Assembly: GCA_002083395.1 (NCBI GenBank)
Contig: LWDH01000044.1
Location: 50,572 to 114,571, forward strand
Direction: 5' to 3'
Source: Proteobacteria bacterium SG_bin4
GTDB lineage: Bacteria > Pseudomonadota > Gammaproteobacteria > Burkholderiales > Nitrosomonadaceae
Length of the DNA: 64,000 bases
Made by a program: the position numbers and the translations under genes. The notes under the pieces are model-generated. The model worked only from the letters and a program-made list of their open reading frames with translations. It did no database searches and was not told where the DNA came from. Shown one piece after another: positions 53,629 through 61,829 of the stretch; the first letter of the stretch is position 1; the number at the start of each line of letters is the position of its first letter.

Positions 53629-54327
53629 TTAGCGGGCGTTAACTTTGATTAACTTTCTGCGGAATCCGAATAGCGCGATCAAACCCACGCCAAGCATAAA
53701 CACCATATTGGGTTCAGGAATCGGCGCAGCTACAAATTCCAGGTTATCGATCGAATAAAAACCGAAATTGGAATCGGTATAGTTAAACGCGACATAGCGG
53801 ATACCGTCCATCGCGATGGAAGCCGGTGTCTGATCATACAAACCTGGCAAGTTGGTAGTGCTGTAAACCTGGCCGATTTGATTTCCCGCCGCGTTATAAG
53901 CCGTCAACGTTACCGACTCGTCATCCGCACCGCCACTGGTGCCGTTATCGACCCCAACCAGCGACACGCTATTCACGTCAAACGCAAAGCTGATCAAGAT
54001 GCCGCCATCCCCATACTCGGTGACTCCGGGATACGGCATGCTGACTGCAACCTGAGGCGGTGAAACTGCGGAGGCAAACCCTTCGGTCCAGGTCGACACG
54101 CCGCCACGGATAGTTGGCAATGTCGCTGGCGCCGGGAAAGCGCCGGAAAGCGGGAAAGGATTGTCAATGGCGTTCAAGGTCACACCCAATGCCGCGTAGC
54201 GGTTGGTGATCTCAACCCTGGAACCGGACACATCGTCAAAATCGATTAAAACGGGCGCCGCTTGGGTAACAGACGAAAACGCCAAGAGCGATAAACAAAA
54301 TGTGGTTGTTAAAAGCGTTTTTTTCAT
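53629..54327 (-). CDS. PEP-CTERM sorted exported protein
   Basis: 232 residues from ATG 54327 (AAGGAG 6 nt upstream; the upstream ATG is part of that site). Signal peptide KKTLLTTTFCLSLLAFSSVTQA; C-terminus IPEPNMVFMLGVGLIALFGFRRK is the exosortase sorting tail. The mature part (FDDVSGSRVEITNRYAALGV) resembles a lectin-like jelly roll of surface proteins. Confidence 0.88.
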   Translation of the reverse strand: MKKTLLTTTFCLSLLAFSSVTQAAPVLIDFDDVSGSRVEITNRYAALGVTLNAIDNPFPLSGAFPAPATLPTIRGGVSTWTEGFASAVSPPQVAVSMPYPGVTEYGDGGILISFAFDVNSVSLVGVDNGTSGGADDESVTLTAYNAAGNQIGQVYSTTNLPGLYDQTPASIAMDGIRYVAFNYTDSNFGFYSIDNLEFVAAPIPEPNMVFMLGVGLIALFGFRRKLIKVNAR

Positions 54328-54566
54328 TTGATACTCCTTCAAGTCTGAAGTAAAGAAAGCTTTCGTAGGCTTCTCGTAACGGCTGATCAGTTTCTATATC
54401 CTCAGCCATCATAGTCTTTTGAAAAATGCAATATCCATAAGGATATTGAAAAGAATCTTAATCGACGCCACTGGCCAACCCAATAGAACAACGCTCCTAG
54501 TTTACTAGGACATTTGTTCTAATTTTACGGGTTCTGGCGCATCCAACCTGCCTATCACCGAGAAAC

Positions 54567-55289
54567 TCAGCGGCAATATTCGGCCGTTGTCACGGGGCGC
54601 TTGATTTCATAAGGAGCGCCTGGGCGCAAGATATATTCGCTAGCGCCGACTCGGCTATGCGGATTGCCCCAATCGTAGGTATACCCCAGCCCCGTCCACG
54701 GCACGCCGGGGCGGGAGCGGAAATCGTCAAAATAAAGATTTTTGTAAAACGCCGGATAATTGACAATATTCCGCACCTGCGGCACTTCATTCTCGGCAAA
54801 TTTCAATTCACAACGATTGTCATGAATCTCCGGATCAACGCAAGGCCGGAACACATCCGCCGGATCGACCCACAACTCGATAAACACATCGTAATCCCGC
54901 TCGGCATTGAGCCCTAAATACTGTTTCAAGCGTAAATTCAAGTCTCCATCTGGATTATTTTTTACAAAGCTTTGACAAAAATCCTGTACCTGCGGCACCG
55001 CAGTCACCCAAGTAACATACTTTTCTTCCAGCGAGGTATGAGCCTTCTCATTGAAATTTTCACCAAACGACTTCCAACTTTTCCACGTCACCACCAGCAC
55101 CTTACCATCCCGCCATTTCAATGCTTGATTCTCTGAATTGATGGCAAACAGCCGATCGCTGATCTCACTTTCCTCCGCCACCGCCGCGTCTGTAACTGCG
55201 CGGGTGTAGGCGGTGGCGGGGTCATGCCGGAGCGTTGCGCAGCCGGACAAAAATGCAATGATGATAAGGGATAGATACAGTTTCTGCAT
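54567..55289 (-). CDS. Predicted lipoprotein of unknown function
   Basis: 240 residues. Signal QKLYLSLIIIAFLSGC with the lipobox cysteine, then ATLRHDPATAYTRAV. VLVVTWKSWKSFGENFNEK and VFIELWVDPADVFRPCVDPEI are distinct segments; CELKFAENEVPQVRNIVNYP and the end VTTAEYCR hold further cysteines. ATG 55289 with AGGAAG upstream. No family recognised. Confidence 0.65.
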   Translation of the reverse strand: MQKLYLSLIIIAFLSGCATLRHDPATAYTRAVTDAAVAEESEISDRLFAINSENQALKWRDGKVLVVTWKSWKSFGENFNEKAHTSLEEKYVTWVTAVPQVQDFCQSFVKNNPDGDLNLRLKQYLGLNAERDYDVFIELWVDPADVFRPCVDPEIHDNRCELKFAENEVPQVRNIVNYPAFYKNLYFDDFRSRPGVPWTGLGYTYDWGNPHSRVGASEYILRPGAPYEIKRPVTTAEYCR

Positions 55290-55360
55290 AGTGAATCTTC
55301 CTAACATATCACGTACCGGATCTCTCTGATTTAAGCTACATACAAGTCATTACTGCAAGT

Positions 55361-55576
55361 CTAGACCGCAACCGGCACCAGCGTAAAAACGCGCCCAAAC
55401 CGTGCAGCCGCCACGAGATCTCCGCGGCGGATAGCCGCGCGTGCATCGTCCAGTTTGTAAGCCTCTTCGAGCGATAAATAGGGGGACCAGCCTTCCGGGG
55501 TGACTTGCAGATCCACTTGAACCTCAATCACATAATTTCCTTCACGAATCAGTTTGCTGCTTGGCTGTGTTTTCAT
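55361..55576 (-). CDS. Small putative antitoxin of DUF4258 pair
   Basis: 71 residues: YVIEVQVDLQVTPEGWSPYL then EEAYKLDDARAAIRRGDLVAAARFG. AAGGAG 6 nt before ATG 55576, which overlaps the TGA of the DUF4258 gene by four bases. Small, acidic/basic balanced, typical of antitoxin-like partners, but no family name can be given. Confidence 0.6.
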   Translation of the reverse strand: MKTQPSSKLIREGNYVIEVQVDLQVTPEGWSPYLSLEEAYKLDDARAAIRRGDLVAAARFGRVFTLVPVAV

Positions 55577-55896
55577 TCCGTTCTCCTTACCAAATGATCG
55601 ATCCATTTCTCAGGATCGGGCCGGTAAGCCGTAACCATGACGGCGGGCGATTGCGTATTTTTGGCAATCCCCCACACCACATGAATGGCTTCACCGTTGC
55701 GGTCTTTTTGTAACACCAACACGCACGGGCCTTTTGCATAATCCGGATATTCTTCGATGACAATCGCTGCGCTCAAACCTTGAACAATCTCTCTGACGTA
55801 AAGATTATCATCGGCAAGCTCATCGTAACCGTGCTCGGATATCCGCACTTCACCTTTAGATACCAAGGCTATGATTTGTTTAAAAATGTCATTCAT
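55573..55896 (-). CDS. DUF4258 (RelE/BrnT-like) protein
   Basis: 107 residues: VRISEHGYDELADDNLYVREIV, EYPDYAKGPCVLVLQKDRNGEAIHVVWGI, VMVTAYRPDPEKW are the DUF4258 pattern, a fold related to RelE-type toxins. Translationally coupled to the small gene behind it, so a toxin-antitoxin type module is likely. Confidence 0.75.
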   Translation of the reverse strand: MNDIFKQIIALVSKGEVRISEHGYDELADDNLYVREIVQGLSAAIVIEEYPDYAKGPCVLVLQKDRNGEAIHVVWGIAKNTQSPAVMVTAYRPDPEKWIDHLVRRTE

Positions 55897-56001
55897 TCTT
55901 AGTGACTCTCACCGGCACACCATTTTCACCGATGATATCAGCGAACCGCTAGTTGATGGATAAGAATCCTTAAGTTATCGATACCCCAAACATTACTACA
56001 A

Positions 56002-56143
56002 GAGACCTTTGCACGGTGTCATGAGCGGTACGAGAATAAGGCAAAAATTTGCGAAAAAGTGGAGTTTACACGGAGTAAATGAGCATTTTTCGCGAATTTT
56101 TAACGCAATTATCGTGCCGCGTAGTAACCGTGCAGAAGTCTCT
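56002..56143. repeat. MITE-like palindromic element, family 1 copy D
   Basis: 142 bp, begins GAGACCTTTGCACGG, ends GTAACCGTGCAGAAGTCTC-like. It separates the DUF4258 pair from the conserved promoter-like block of the HepT/MntA operon. Confidence 0.85.
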
Positions 56144-56169
56144 ACAAGTATCAAAGCAAAGTAACTCGT

Positions 56170-56233
56170 CGCATACACCCAAAATCATCAATTCGATCGA
56201 TCTGAAATTTGCTTATAATCGCAAAATCAAGAC
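56170..56233 (+). promoter_or_regulatory. Duplicated promoter-like block, copy 1
   Basis: 64 bp preceding the HepT-like gene, nearly identical to 57053-57118. Shared core: CACCCAAAATCATCAATTCG, then ATCTGAAATTTGCTTATAAT. TATAAT at 56214-56219 is a perfect -10; no good -35 (TTCGAT at 16 bp). No strong Shine-Dalgarno before either gene. Confidence 0.65.
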
Positions 56234-56267
56234 AATGCAAACATCCGCGATACTGCATGAAAAGTAA

Positions 56268-56687
56268 ATGACCATGAATAACCTCGATATCCGCTGGCAA
56301 CAGCGTTTCGCCAGCTACCAAAAAGCCTTGCTGCAGTTGCAAAGCGCCGTTGAGCTCAGTCAACAACGCCCGCTTAGCGGATTGGAAAAACAAGGTGTCA
56401 TCCAGGCATTCGAATTCACGCATGAATTGGCCTGGAATCTTCTGAAAGATTTCTTGCAAGCACAAGGCAATCAAAATATCAAAGGCTCCAGGGATGCCAC
56501 CCGGGAAGCATTCAAAGTTGAACTGATCCAGAATGGCGAACAGTGGATGGCGATGATACAAAGCCGCAATGTTTCGTCGCACACATACGATGAACGCACC
56601 GCCGAGCGATTGGCCGATGCGATCATCCATCAGTATTACCCCTTGTTCGTCGCGCTAAAAGACGAAATGGGAAAATACCGATCATGA
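56268..56687 (+). CDS. hepT: HepT-like HEPN toxin (HI0074 family)
   Basis: 139 residues. HEPN four-helix fold with GVIQAFEFTHELAWNLLKDF and the RX4HXY motif SRNVSSHTY near residues 99-107, the catalytic-type signature of HepT toxins. Overlaps the nucleotidyltransferase gene by 4 bp. In characterised pairs MntA adenylylates HepT to silence it. Confidence 0.85.
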   Translation: MTMNNLDIRWQQRFASYQKALLQLQSAVELSQQRPLSGLEKQGVIQAFEFTHELAWNLLKDFLQAQGNQNIKGSRDATREAFKVELIQNGEQWMAMIQSRNVSSHTYDERTAERLADAIIHQYYPLFVALKDEMGKYRS

Positions 56688-57004
56688 CCGATGAACGTCC
56701 GTTCGGCTTACCTCCCGCCACATTGGAAAAGCTCAACAGCGTATTCGCGCAACACGCCGCCATCGACTCGGTGCTGCTATATGGCTCGCGCGCCAAGGGA
56801 AATTACCGTGCAGGCTCCGATATCGACCTGACCATCAAAGGCAGCGAAATTCCGTTCGATGAATTGATGCAAATCGAAAATGAAATTGACGACCTGATGC
56901 TGCCGTACACCGTCGATCTGTCGCAATACCACCAGCTTGAAAACACTGACTTAGTCGCGCATATTGACCGCGTCGGGGTTGCTATTTATTGCAAAGAAAA
57001 ATAA
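56684..57004 (+). CDS. mntA: MntA-like minimal nucleotidyltransferase antitoxin
   Basis: 106 residues. LLYGSRAKGNYRAGSDIDLTIKG holds the GSx10DxD motif (residues about 34-48) with both metal-binding aspartates. Third acidic residue in YTVDLSQY. Adenylylating antitoxin partner of the upstream HEPN protein. Confidence 0.88.
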   Translation: MTDERPFGLPPATLEKLNSVFAQHAAIDSVLLYGSRAKGNYRAGSDIDLTIKGSEIPFDELMQIENEIDDLMLPYTVDLSQYHQLENTDLVAHIDRVGVAIYCKEK

Positions 57005-57052
57005 CTTACTGCGTCAGTCTGGAACATCCTTCCGAATCCACTCCAGGCTTCC

Positions 57053-57118
57053 CGCATCAACACCCAAAATCATCAATTCGATCAATCTGAAATTTGCTTA
57101 TAATCGCAAAACCAAGAC
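57053..57118 (+). promoter_or_regulatory. Duplicated promoter-like block, copy 2
   Basis: 66 bp upstream of the TIR-STAND gene, matching 56170-56233 at all but a few positions. TATAAT at 57099-57104 is 30 bp before ATG 57135. Suggests that both loci answer to the same signal. Confidence 0.65.
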
Positions 57119-57134
57119 ATCGCTAGCATCCATT

Positions 57135-59909
57135 ATGCCAACAGATCAGGTATTCATCAGCTACAGCCGAGCCGACCGCGCCGCTTGCGTGCAATTACGC
57201 ACCGAACTGGAGAAAGCCGGTTTAAGCGCGTTTCGTGACGAAGATAACATCCAACCCGGTGATGAATGGATTGCCGAGTTGGAGAAAGCACTGGAGCAAT
57301 GCACGGCGTTCATATTGCTGATCGGTAAAGACGGTGTGCAACGCTGGGTGAGCGCCGAGTACCATGTGGCGCTGCGGCGGCATTATGCCAAGACCGATGC
57401 GGCGAATTCGTTACCGATTTTTCCGGTTCTGCTGCAAGACGCGCAATCGGTGTCGCTCCCCGCATTTCTGTCATCGTTCCAATCGGTTCGCTGGAATGCA
57501 TCCGAATCGTTGCCGCCTCAGTTGATTGCAGCAATCAAAAACCGCGCCGCCCGCAGCGGAAACGCCATAACGTTCGAGGGTTGTCCTTTTCTGGGCTTAA
57601 GTGCTTTTGGCAGGCAACATGCGTCCTTATTTTTCGGGCGCCGCCAGGAAACGCTAAAAGCCTTGGAAGGTTTGGGTGACCAACAACGTATCGATCCGCA
57701 AAGAACGCAGCGCAACCACGGCGAGAAATACTTTCGCTGGCTGCAAATCGAGGGCAACAGCGGCTCCGGCAAATCGTCGCTGGTCAACGCCGGCATGCTG
57801 CCGCTGATCGAACAAGGTTTTTTGCTGGAACGCACCGGTTTTGCGCAATGGCGCATCCTCGGGCCGATGATGCCCGGCAAAACGCCATTGGAAAAACTCG
57901 CGGAAACGCTGGAACAAGGATTGGTCGAGGATCCTACCCGGCGCGATTCGCTCGGCCGATTGAAACGGCTCAAGGAAGACACACGCGCGCTGGCGTTTAC
58001 CCTCAAGGATTTTAAGCAACCCAACAGCGCTTATCTTTTAATCGTCGACCAATTCGAAGAATTGTTCACCTTTGCCGATGAAACCGAGCGCACACAGTTC
58101 GATGCATTGCTCGCCCATGCGCTGGCCGATCCGGAGTGTCCTTTGTTTCTGATCAACACCGTGCGCGCGGATTTTCTCGACCGGTTCGAATATCTGCCGC
58201 AACTGCAAACGGCCTATAACGAAAATTGCAAGCGCTATTTCCTTCCGTTGATTTCCGCGCAAGGCTTGCAAGACTGCATTGAGCAACCCGCCAAGCTGGC
58301 AGGTCTCGATGTCAGCGAAATCACCACCGCGATCCTGAAGGACACCCAAGACGAAATCGGCGCATTGCCGCTGGTGGAAAATGCATTGTTGCTGCTGTGG
58401 CAGCAGCGGCAAGACCATAAGCTCAGCGGTCAGTTGTATCAACAACTGGGCGGCATTGCCGGTATGCTCAGCAATCAAGCCGATGCATTGCTGGCTCGTA
58501 TCGATCAAGCCGTTCCGCAAGGCAAATTGGCCGCGCTGGAATTGCTGCTGCGTCTGACGCGTATCAACGATGAAGGCCGCCATACCCGTCAGCGTATTGC
58601 CTTGGACGAAGCGGTCTTTGTCGCAGGCAATGGCGACGACAAGACCGGGCGCAAAGTGGTCGAAATGCTCTCCGGGCAACACGATCATTCTGTCATGCAT
58701 ACCGGACATCACGACGTGCTCCGCTTGATCACGATCAATCAAGAGCAAGACCGGCACTATGCCGACCTGATCCACGAAACACTGATCCGCGCACGCGGCA
58801 AAGACATCACAACGGGAAAATTAATCGGTTATTGGCCGGCGCTATTCGATTACATCGACGACAACCGCGATCGCGACCAATACCGGCAATTATTAGCGCA
58901 TGAAAGCCAGCAATGGCAGCGAAGCAAAGGTTTGGGACGCATCTGGAACTTGCGCTGGTTCGGGCTCAACAAATTTCGCCAATTGCGCACTCCCGGGCAT
59001 TCGATCGAAGGGCGTTTTCTGGCGTGGAGCCGGCGAATGCAGCTTGGATTGGCATCCATAATGGCGATGCTTGTGCTGTATGGTGTGGAATCCATTGTCT
59101 GGGTGCAACAGCATGATCTATCCCCGGATATGATCTGGGCGTTGCAGCGCTTCCGTTTTGGAGACCCCATACTGCCGGCTTTAACCGCCATTCCTTCCGG
59201 TTCCTTCAATATGGGCGAGCAAGATGCGGCATTCATCGCAAATCTTGGCGAATATGAGAAGCACTTTGGAGTACCTGGCAAAACAATTCAAATGGCACAG
59301 CCTTTTTACCTGAGCACAACCGAAATCACCTACGAGCAATACGATTATTACGTTTGGCAGCAACATCGTTCGGGCTATAAGGTTGGATTTCCCAATACCG
59401 CCAAAGGCGGGCGTGGCGACCGGCCGGTGGTCAACGTCAACTGGCATGAAGCGAGAGCCTACACCACATGGTTGAGTGAACAAACAGACCAACAATGCCG
59501 TCTGCCGACCGAAGCGGAATGGGAATTTGCGGCGCGCGCCGGAACCGCGAGCGCTTACCATTGGGGTGACGAATCCGGCAGCAACAATGCCAATTGCAAC
59601 GGTTGCGGCAGTTCCTGGGATAACCAGGAAGCGGCGCCAGCAGGCAGTTTTCCCGCCAACCAATACGGCTTGCACGATATGTCCGGCAATGTTTGGGAGT
59701 GGACCTGTTCTAATTGGCGCGAGCGGTTTGATGGCAGCGAACAACACTGCAACGATGATAATGCTGACTCGCAATTCCGCGTGGTGCGCGGCGGTTCCTG
59801 GTACTCTTTTCCGGACTGCGCGCGCTCGGCGGCGCGCAGCTTCAATCGTCCGGGCAATCGCGACGGCGTTATCGGTTTCCGGGTGTTATGTTCGTCCCCC
59901 ATCGAATAG
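57135..59909 (+). CDS. TIR-STAND-ATPase protein with DGR-variable FGE/C-type-lectin domain
   Basis: 924 residues. TIR_2 domain at 1-95 (QVFISYSRADRAACVQLRTEL, GLSAFRDEDNI, catalytic-type E75 in RWVSAEYHV); P-loop EGNSGSGKSSLVNAGML at 206-222 and Walker B YLLIVDQFEELFTF at about 300-313 of a STAND-type NTPase; one hydrophobic helix LGLASIMAMLVLYGVESIVW near residue 640-660; from about 680 a formylglycine-generating-enzyme-like domain (ALTAIPSGSFNMGE, VNVNWHEARAYTTWL, CRLPTEAEWEFAARAG, GNVWEWTCSNW, VVRGGSW). The end is the DGR variable repeat. ATG 57135 is chosen because the TIR domain starts there. Predicted role: sensor (C-terminus), switch (ATPase), effector (TIR NADase). Confidence 0.9.
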   Translation: MPTDQVFISYSRADRAACVQLRTELEKAGLSAFRDEDNIQPGDEWIAELEKALEQCTAFILLIGKDGVQRWVSAEYHVALRRHYAKTDAANSLPIFPVLLQDAQSVSLPAFLSSFQSVRWNASESLPPQLIAAIKNRAARSGNAITFEGCPFLGLSAFGRQHASLFFGRRQETLKALEGLGDQQRIDPQRTQRNHGEKYFRWLQIEGNSGSGKSSLVNAGMLPLIEQGFLLERTGFAQWRILGPMMPGKTPLEKLAETLEQGLVEDPTRRDSLGRLKRLKEDTRALAFTLKDFKQPNSAYLLIVDQFEELFTFADETERTQFDALLAHALADPECPLFLINTVRADFLDRFEYLPQLQTAYNENCKRYFLPLISAQGLQDCIEQPAKLAGLDVSEITTAILKDTQDEIGALPLVENALLLLWQQRQDHKLSGQLYQQLGGIAGMLSNQADALLARIDQAVPQGKLAALELLLRLTRINDEGRHTRQRIALDEAVFVAGNGDDKTGRKVVEMLSGQHDHSVMHTGHHDVLRLITINQEQDRHYADLIHETLIRARGKDITTGKLIGYWPALFDYIDDNRDRDQYRQLLAHESQQWQRSKGLGRIWNLRWFGLNKFRQLRTPGHSIEGRFLAWSRRMQLGLASIMAMLVLYGVESIVWVQQHDLSPDMIWALQRFRFGDPILPALTAIPSGSFNMGEQDAAFIANLGEYEKHFGVPGKTIQMAQPFYLSTTEITYEQYDYYVWQQHRSGYKVGFPNTAKGGRGDRPVVNVNWHEARAYTTWLSEQTDQQCRLPTEAEWEFAARAGTASAYHWGDESGSNNANCNGCGSSWDNQEAAPAGSFPANQYGLHDMSGNVWEWTCSNWRERFDGSEQHCNDDNADSQFRVVRGGSWYSFPDCARSAARSFNRPGNRDGVIGFRVLCSSPIE
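59777..59903 (+). repeat. DGR variable repeat (VR)
   Basis: 127 bp, 5' to 3' in the sense of the target gene, encoding residues 882-923. Aligned without gaps to the template at 60065-60191 it differs at 18 positions, and all are adenine in the template. Changed codons encode Y890, S891, F892, C895, S902, F903, R905, G907, D910, G911, V912 and P922 (template encodes Asn, His or Asp there). The 3' end GGTTTCCGGGTGTTATGTTC is identical, as expected of the initiation region. Confidence 0.97.
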
Positions 59910-60064
59910 CGGTTCGCTGGCGCGCTGAACGCTGATGCGCTGGGCTGCTGTTCACTGTGCGCCGCGAAGCGGCGCCGCGCGTAAATTTTGCTTTGTTTTT
60001 GGTTGCCGGATTTGGCATACTGGCGGCGCAGGACAATGTTCTGCAGGGTTCCCTGAGACGAGGC
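59910..60064 (+). ncRNA. Spacer between VR and TR, probably 5' part of template RNA
   Basis: 155 bp without a gene. GC-rich first half (GCGCCGCGAAGCGGCGCCGC can fold), then TTTTGCTTTGTTTTTGGTTG. An open frame at 59935-60270 in another phase has no homology and is ignored. The spacer is likely transcribed as part of the DGR template RNA; the boundaries are not visible. Confidence 0.35.
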
Positions 60065-60191
60065 CCGCGTGGTGCGCGGCGGTTCCTGGAACAATAATCC
60101 GGACAACGCGCGCTCGGCGGCGCGCAACAACAATCATCCGGACAATCGCAACAACAATATCGGTTTCCGGGTGTTATGTTCGTCCCACATC
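60065..60191 (+). repeat. DGR template repeat (TR)
   Basis: 127-bp template. It contains AAC/AAT-rich codons (WNNNPDNARSAARNNNHPDN) with adenines placed at first and second codon positions, so that adenine mutagenesis gives many amino acids but never a stop at AAC/AAT. 288 bp downstream of the VR, same orientation. Not a gene, although it is open in the VR frame. Confidence 0.97.
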
Positions 60192-60360
60192 AACATCCGC
60201 TTTGCAGCCGGAAATGCCAGCCGGTTACGGCTTGCTGGCCGAGGCCCAAGCGGATAGATGGCGCAGGTGAGTCCTGTCCGCACACGGTCTTATCGTGTCG
60301 GGCGCCTATTGAAACCGGGCGCCGCCTGGTTAACGCCCGCGGCGCCCACCCGTTAACCAT
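60192..60360. other. Spacer after TR with hairpins
   Basis: No gene. GCCAGC...GCTGGC (about 60216-60240) and GGCGCC...GGCGCC (about 60302-60324) can pair, followed by a GTTAAC pair around 60330-60357. Such structure near a TR is expected for the template RNA 3' region; it might also be a terminator shared with the convergent avd gene. Confidence 0.4.
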
Positions 60361-60705
60361 TTACCGGCTGGATTGCTTGATCCAACCGCCCAGCAGTTTG
60401 CCGATTTCCGCTACCTGAGCGCTGACATGCGCGTATTGCCCGTCGCTCAGCCAACGCCAATGATGCGCAAGCCGCAAGTACAAGCGCAGGCGATTGAGCG
60501 ATGCGTCTGCATCTTGCAAGGCTTCACGACGCCGGGCGTCACGAGCGCTTTGTGCGGTAAAGATCGATTCCTGGCAATCCAATGCGGCATTCATAAGGCG
60601 TTGCGTCACGGTGGTGCGGTATAGTTTGGGGAATTGCTCTATTTTGGGCAGCAACCAAGTCAGTAAATCGAATAATCGTGTCAGCAGAACCAGATCCTGT
60701 GTCAT
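60361..60705 (-). CDS. avd: Accessory variability determinant (Avd-like), opposite strand
   Basis: 114-residue four-helix-bundle protein: LLTWLLPKIEQFPKLYRTTVTQRL, ARDARRREALQDADASLNRLRLYLRLAHHWRWLSDGQY and the end EIGKLLGGWIKQS are the Avd/bAvd pattern. Avd pentamers bind DGR RT and template RNA. GGAGG 7 nt before ATG 60705 strongly fixes start and strand. It is encoded on the minus strand, convergent with the TR, and its 5' end overlaps the RT frame by 28 bp. Confidence 0.9.
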   Translation of the reverse strand: MTQDLVLLTRLFDLLTWLLPKIEQFPKLYRTTVTQRLMNAALDCQESIFTAQSARDARRREALQDADASLNRLRLYLRLAHHWRWLSDGQYAHVSAQVAEIGKLLGGWIKQSSR

Positions 60706-61820
60706 CTCAAACCTCCGGGCAGAGTGAAGCGTTTCGCAAGCTTTGCAGCTTGCCGCATTTATTGCACGCATTCCAGCGTGCCGCTCAGAGCAAACGGCGG
60801 AAAATCGATGTTGCCGCGTTTGAGTTTCAACTGATGGATCGCTTGCTGCAATTGCAGCAGGAATTATTGCGCGGCGACTATGCGCCGGGTCCTTATACGC
60901 ACTTTTTCATTCATGAACCGAAACGGCGCAAAATCAGCGCCGCCGGATTCCGCGACCGTGTCGTGCATCATGCGCTGTGCGGCATCATTGAGCCGCGTTT
61001 CGAGCGCGTATTCATCCCGGATAGTTATGCCAATCGCACCGGCAAAGGCACACATCGCGCCATCGATCGCTTGCAAGCCTTTTGCCGCCGGTATCGATAC
61101 GTGTTGCGCTGCGATATCCGTCAGCATTTCGCGTCGATCGACCACGCGATTCTGCTGGAAAGCCTGCATAAGCTGGTTTGGGAACCGGATATCATGACGT
61201 TGATCAAGAAAACAGTAGCGGGCGGTTGCGATGTATTAGCGGATGAATACGACATGGTTTGGTTTCCGGGAGACGATTTGCTGGCCGTTTGCCGTCCTCG
61301 CGGATTGCCGATCGGCAATCTCACTTCGCAATTCTGGTCGAATTGTTACTTGCACAGCTTTGATTTATTCGTCAAACGGGAATTAGGCTGCCGGGCTTAT
61401 CTACGCTATGTCGACGACTTTGCCTTATTCTCGAACGATAAACAGCAACTGTGGCATTGGAAAACTGCCATCGTTTCCCGCTTGGCTGTACTGCGATTGA
61501 CCATGCATCACAGCAAAGCGCAAGTATTGCCAACCGGTAGCGGTGTGCCGTGGCTGGGTTTTGTGGTTTATCCCGGATTTCGCAAAGTGAAGTCGCGCAA
61601 AGTTACGCACGCAACGCGCCGTTTGCGGCAACGTTACCAAGCTTATTGCGGCGACGAAATATCTTTTGCGGAATTCGACGCCAGCGTGCAAGGCTGGATC
61701 AATCATGTGCGCTATGCCGATTCGTGGGGATTGCGGCGACACGTATTGCAACCGTTTCTCATTAAGCCAGGCGACTTGCATCGAAAAAAATCGAGCACCG
61801 CTTCGCGGCGCTATATGTAA
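60678..61820 (+). CDS. DGR-type reverse transcriptase
   Basis: 380 residues from GTG 60678 (start uncertain; GTG 60699 or a TTG further in are possible and none has a good ribosome-binding site). AAGPYTHFFIHEPKRRKIS-like FFIHEPKRRKISAAGFRDRV is RT1, SYANRTGKGTHRAIDRL RT2, LRCDIRQHFASID RT3, IGNLTSQFW RT4 with the DGR-specific SQ at 217-218, and LRYVDDFALF RT5 with YVDD at 244-247, then the thumb. No maturase domain, no msr/msd. Copies TR RNA with adenine errors. Confidence 0.95.
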   Translation: MSAEPDPVSSQTSGQSEAFRKLCSLPHLLHAFQRAAQSKRRKIDVAAFEFQLMDRLLQLQQELLRGDYAPGPYTHFFIHEPKRRKISAAGFRDRVVHHALCGIIEPRFERVFIPDSYANRTGKGTHRAIDRLQAFCRRYRYVLRCDIRQHFASIDHAILLESLHKLVWEPDIMTLIKKTVAGGCDVLADEYDMVWFPGDDLLAVCRPRGLPIGNLTSQFWSNCYLHSFDLFVKRELGCRAYLRYVDDFALFSNDKQQLWHWKTAIVSRLAVLRLTMHHSKAQVLPTGSGVPWLGFVVYPGFRKVKSRKVTHATRRLRQRYQAYCGDEISFAEFDASVQGWINHVRYADSWGLRRHVLQPFLIKPGDLHRKKSSTASRRYM

Positions 61821-61829
61821 CCGCATTAT

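Noticed and set aside
60069..60257. Open frame over the TR as a protein-coding gene
   Set aside because: It is the template repeat itself, in the same frame as the VR; its homology ends where the repeat ends and there is no ribosome-binding site.
59935..60270. 111-codon open frame between VR and RT
   Set aside because: It lies across the TR in another phase, has compositional low complexity and no recognised domain.
60678..61820. RT as a retron or group II intron RT
   Set aside because: The SQ motif, the Avd gene, and the TR/VR pair with adenine-only differences point to a DGR; no maturase domain or msr/msd structure is present.
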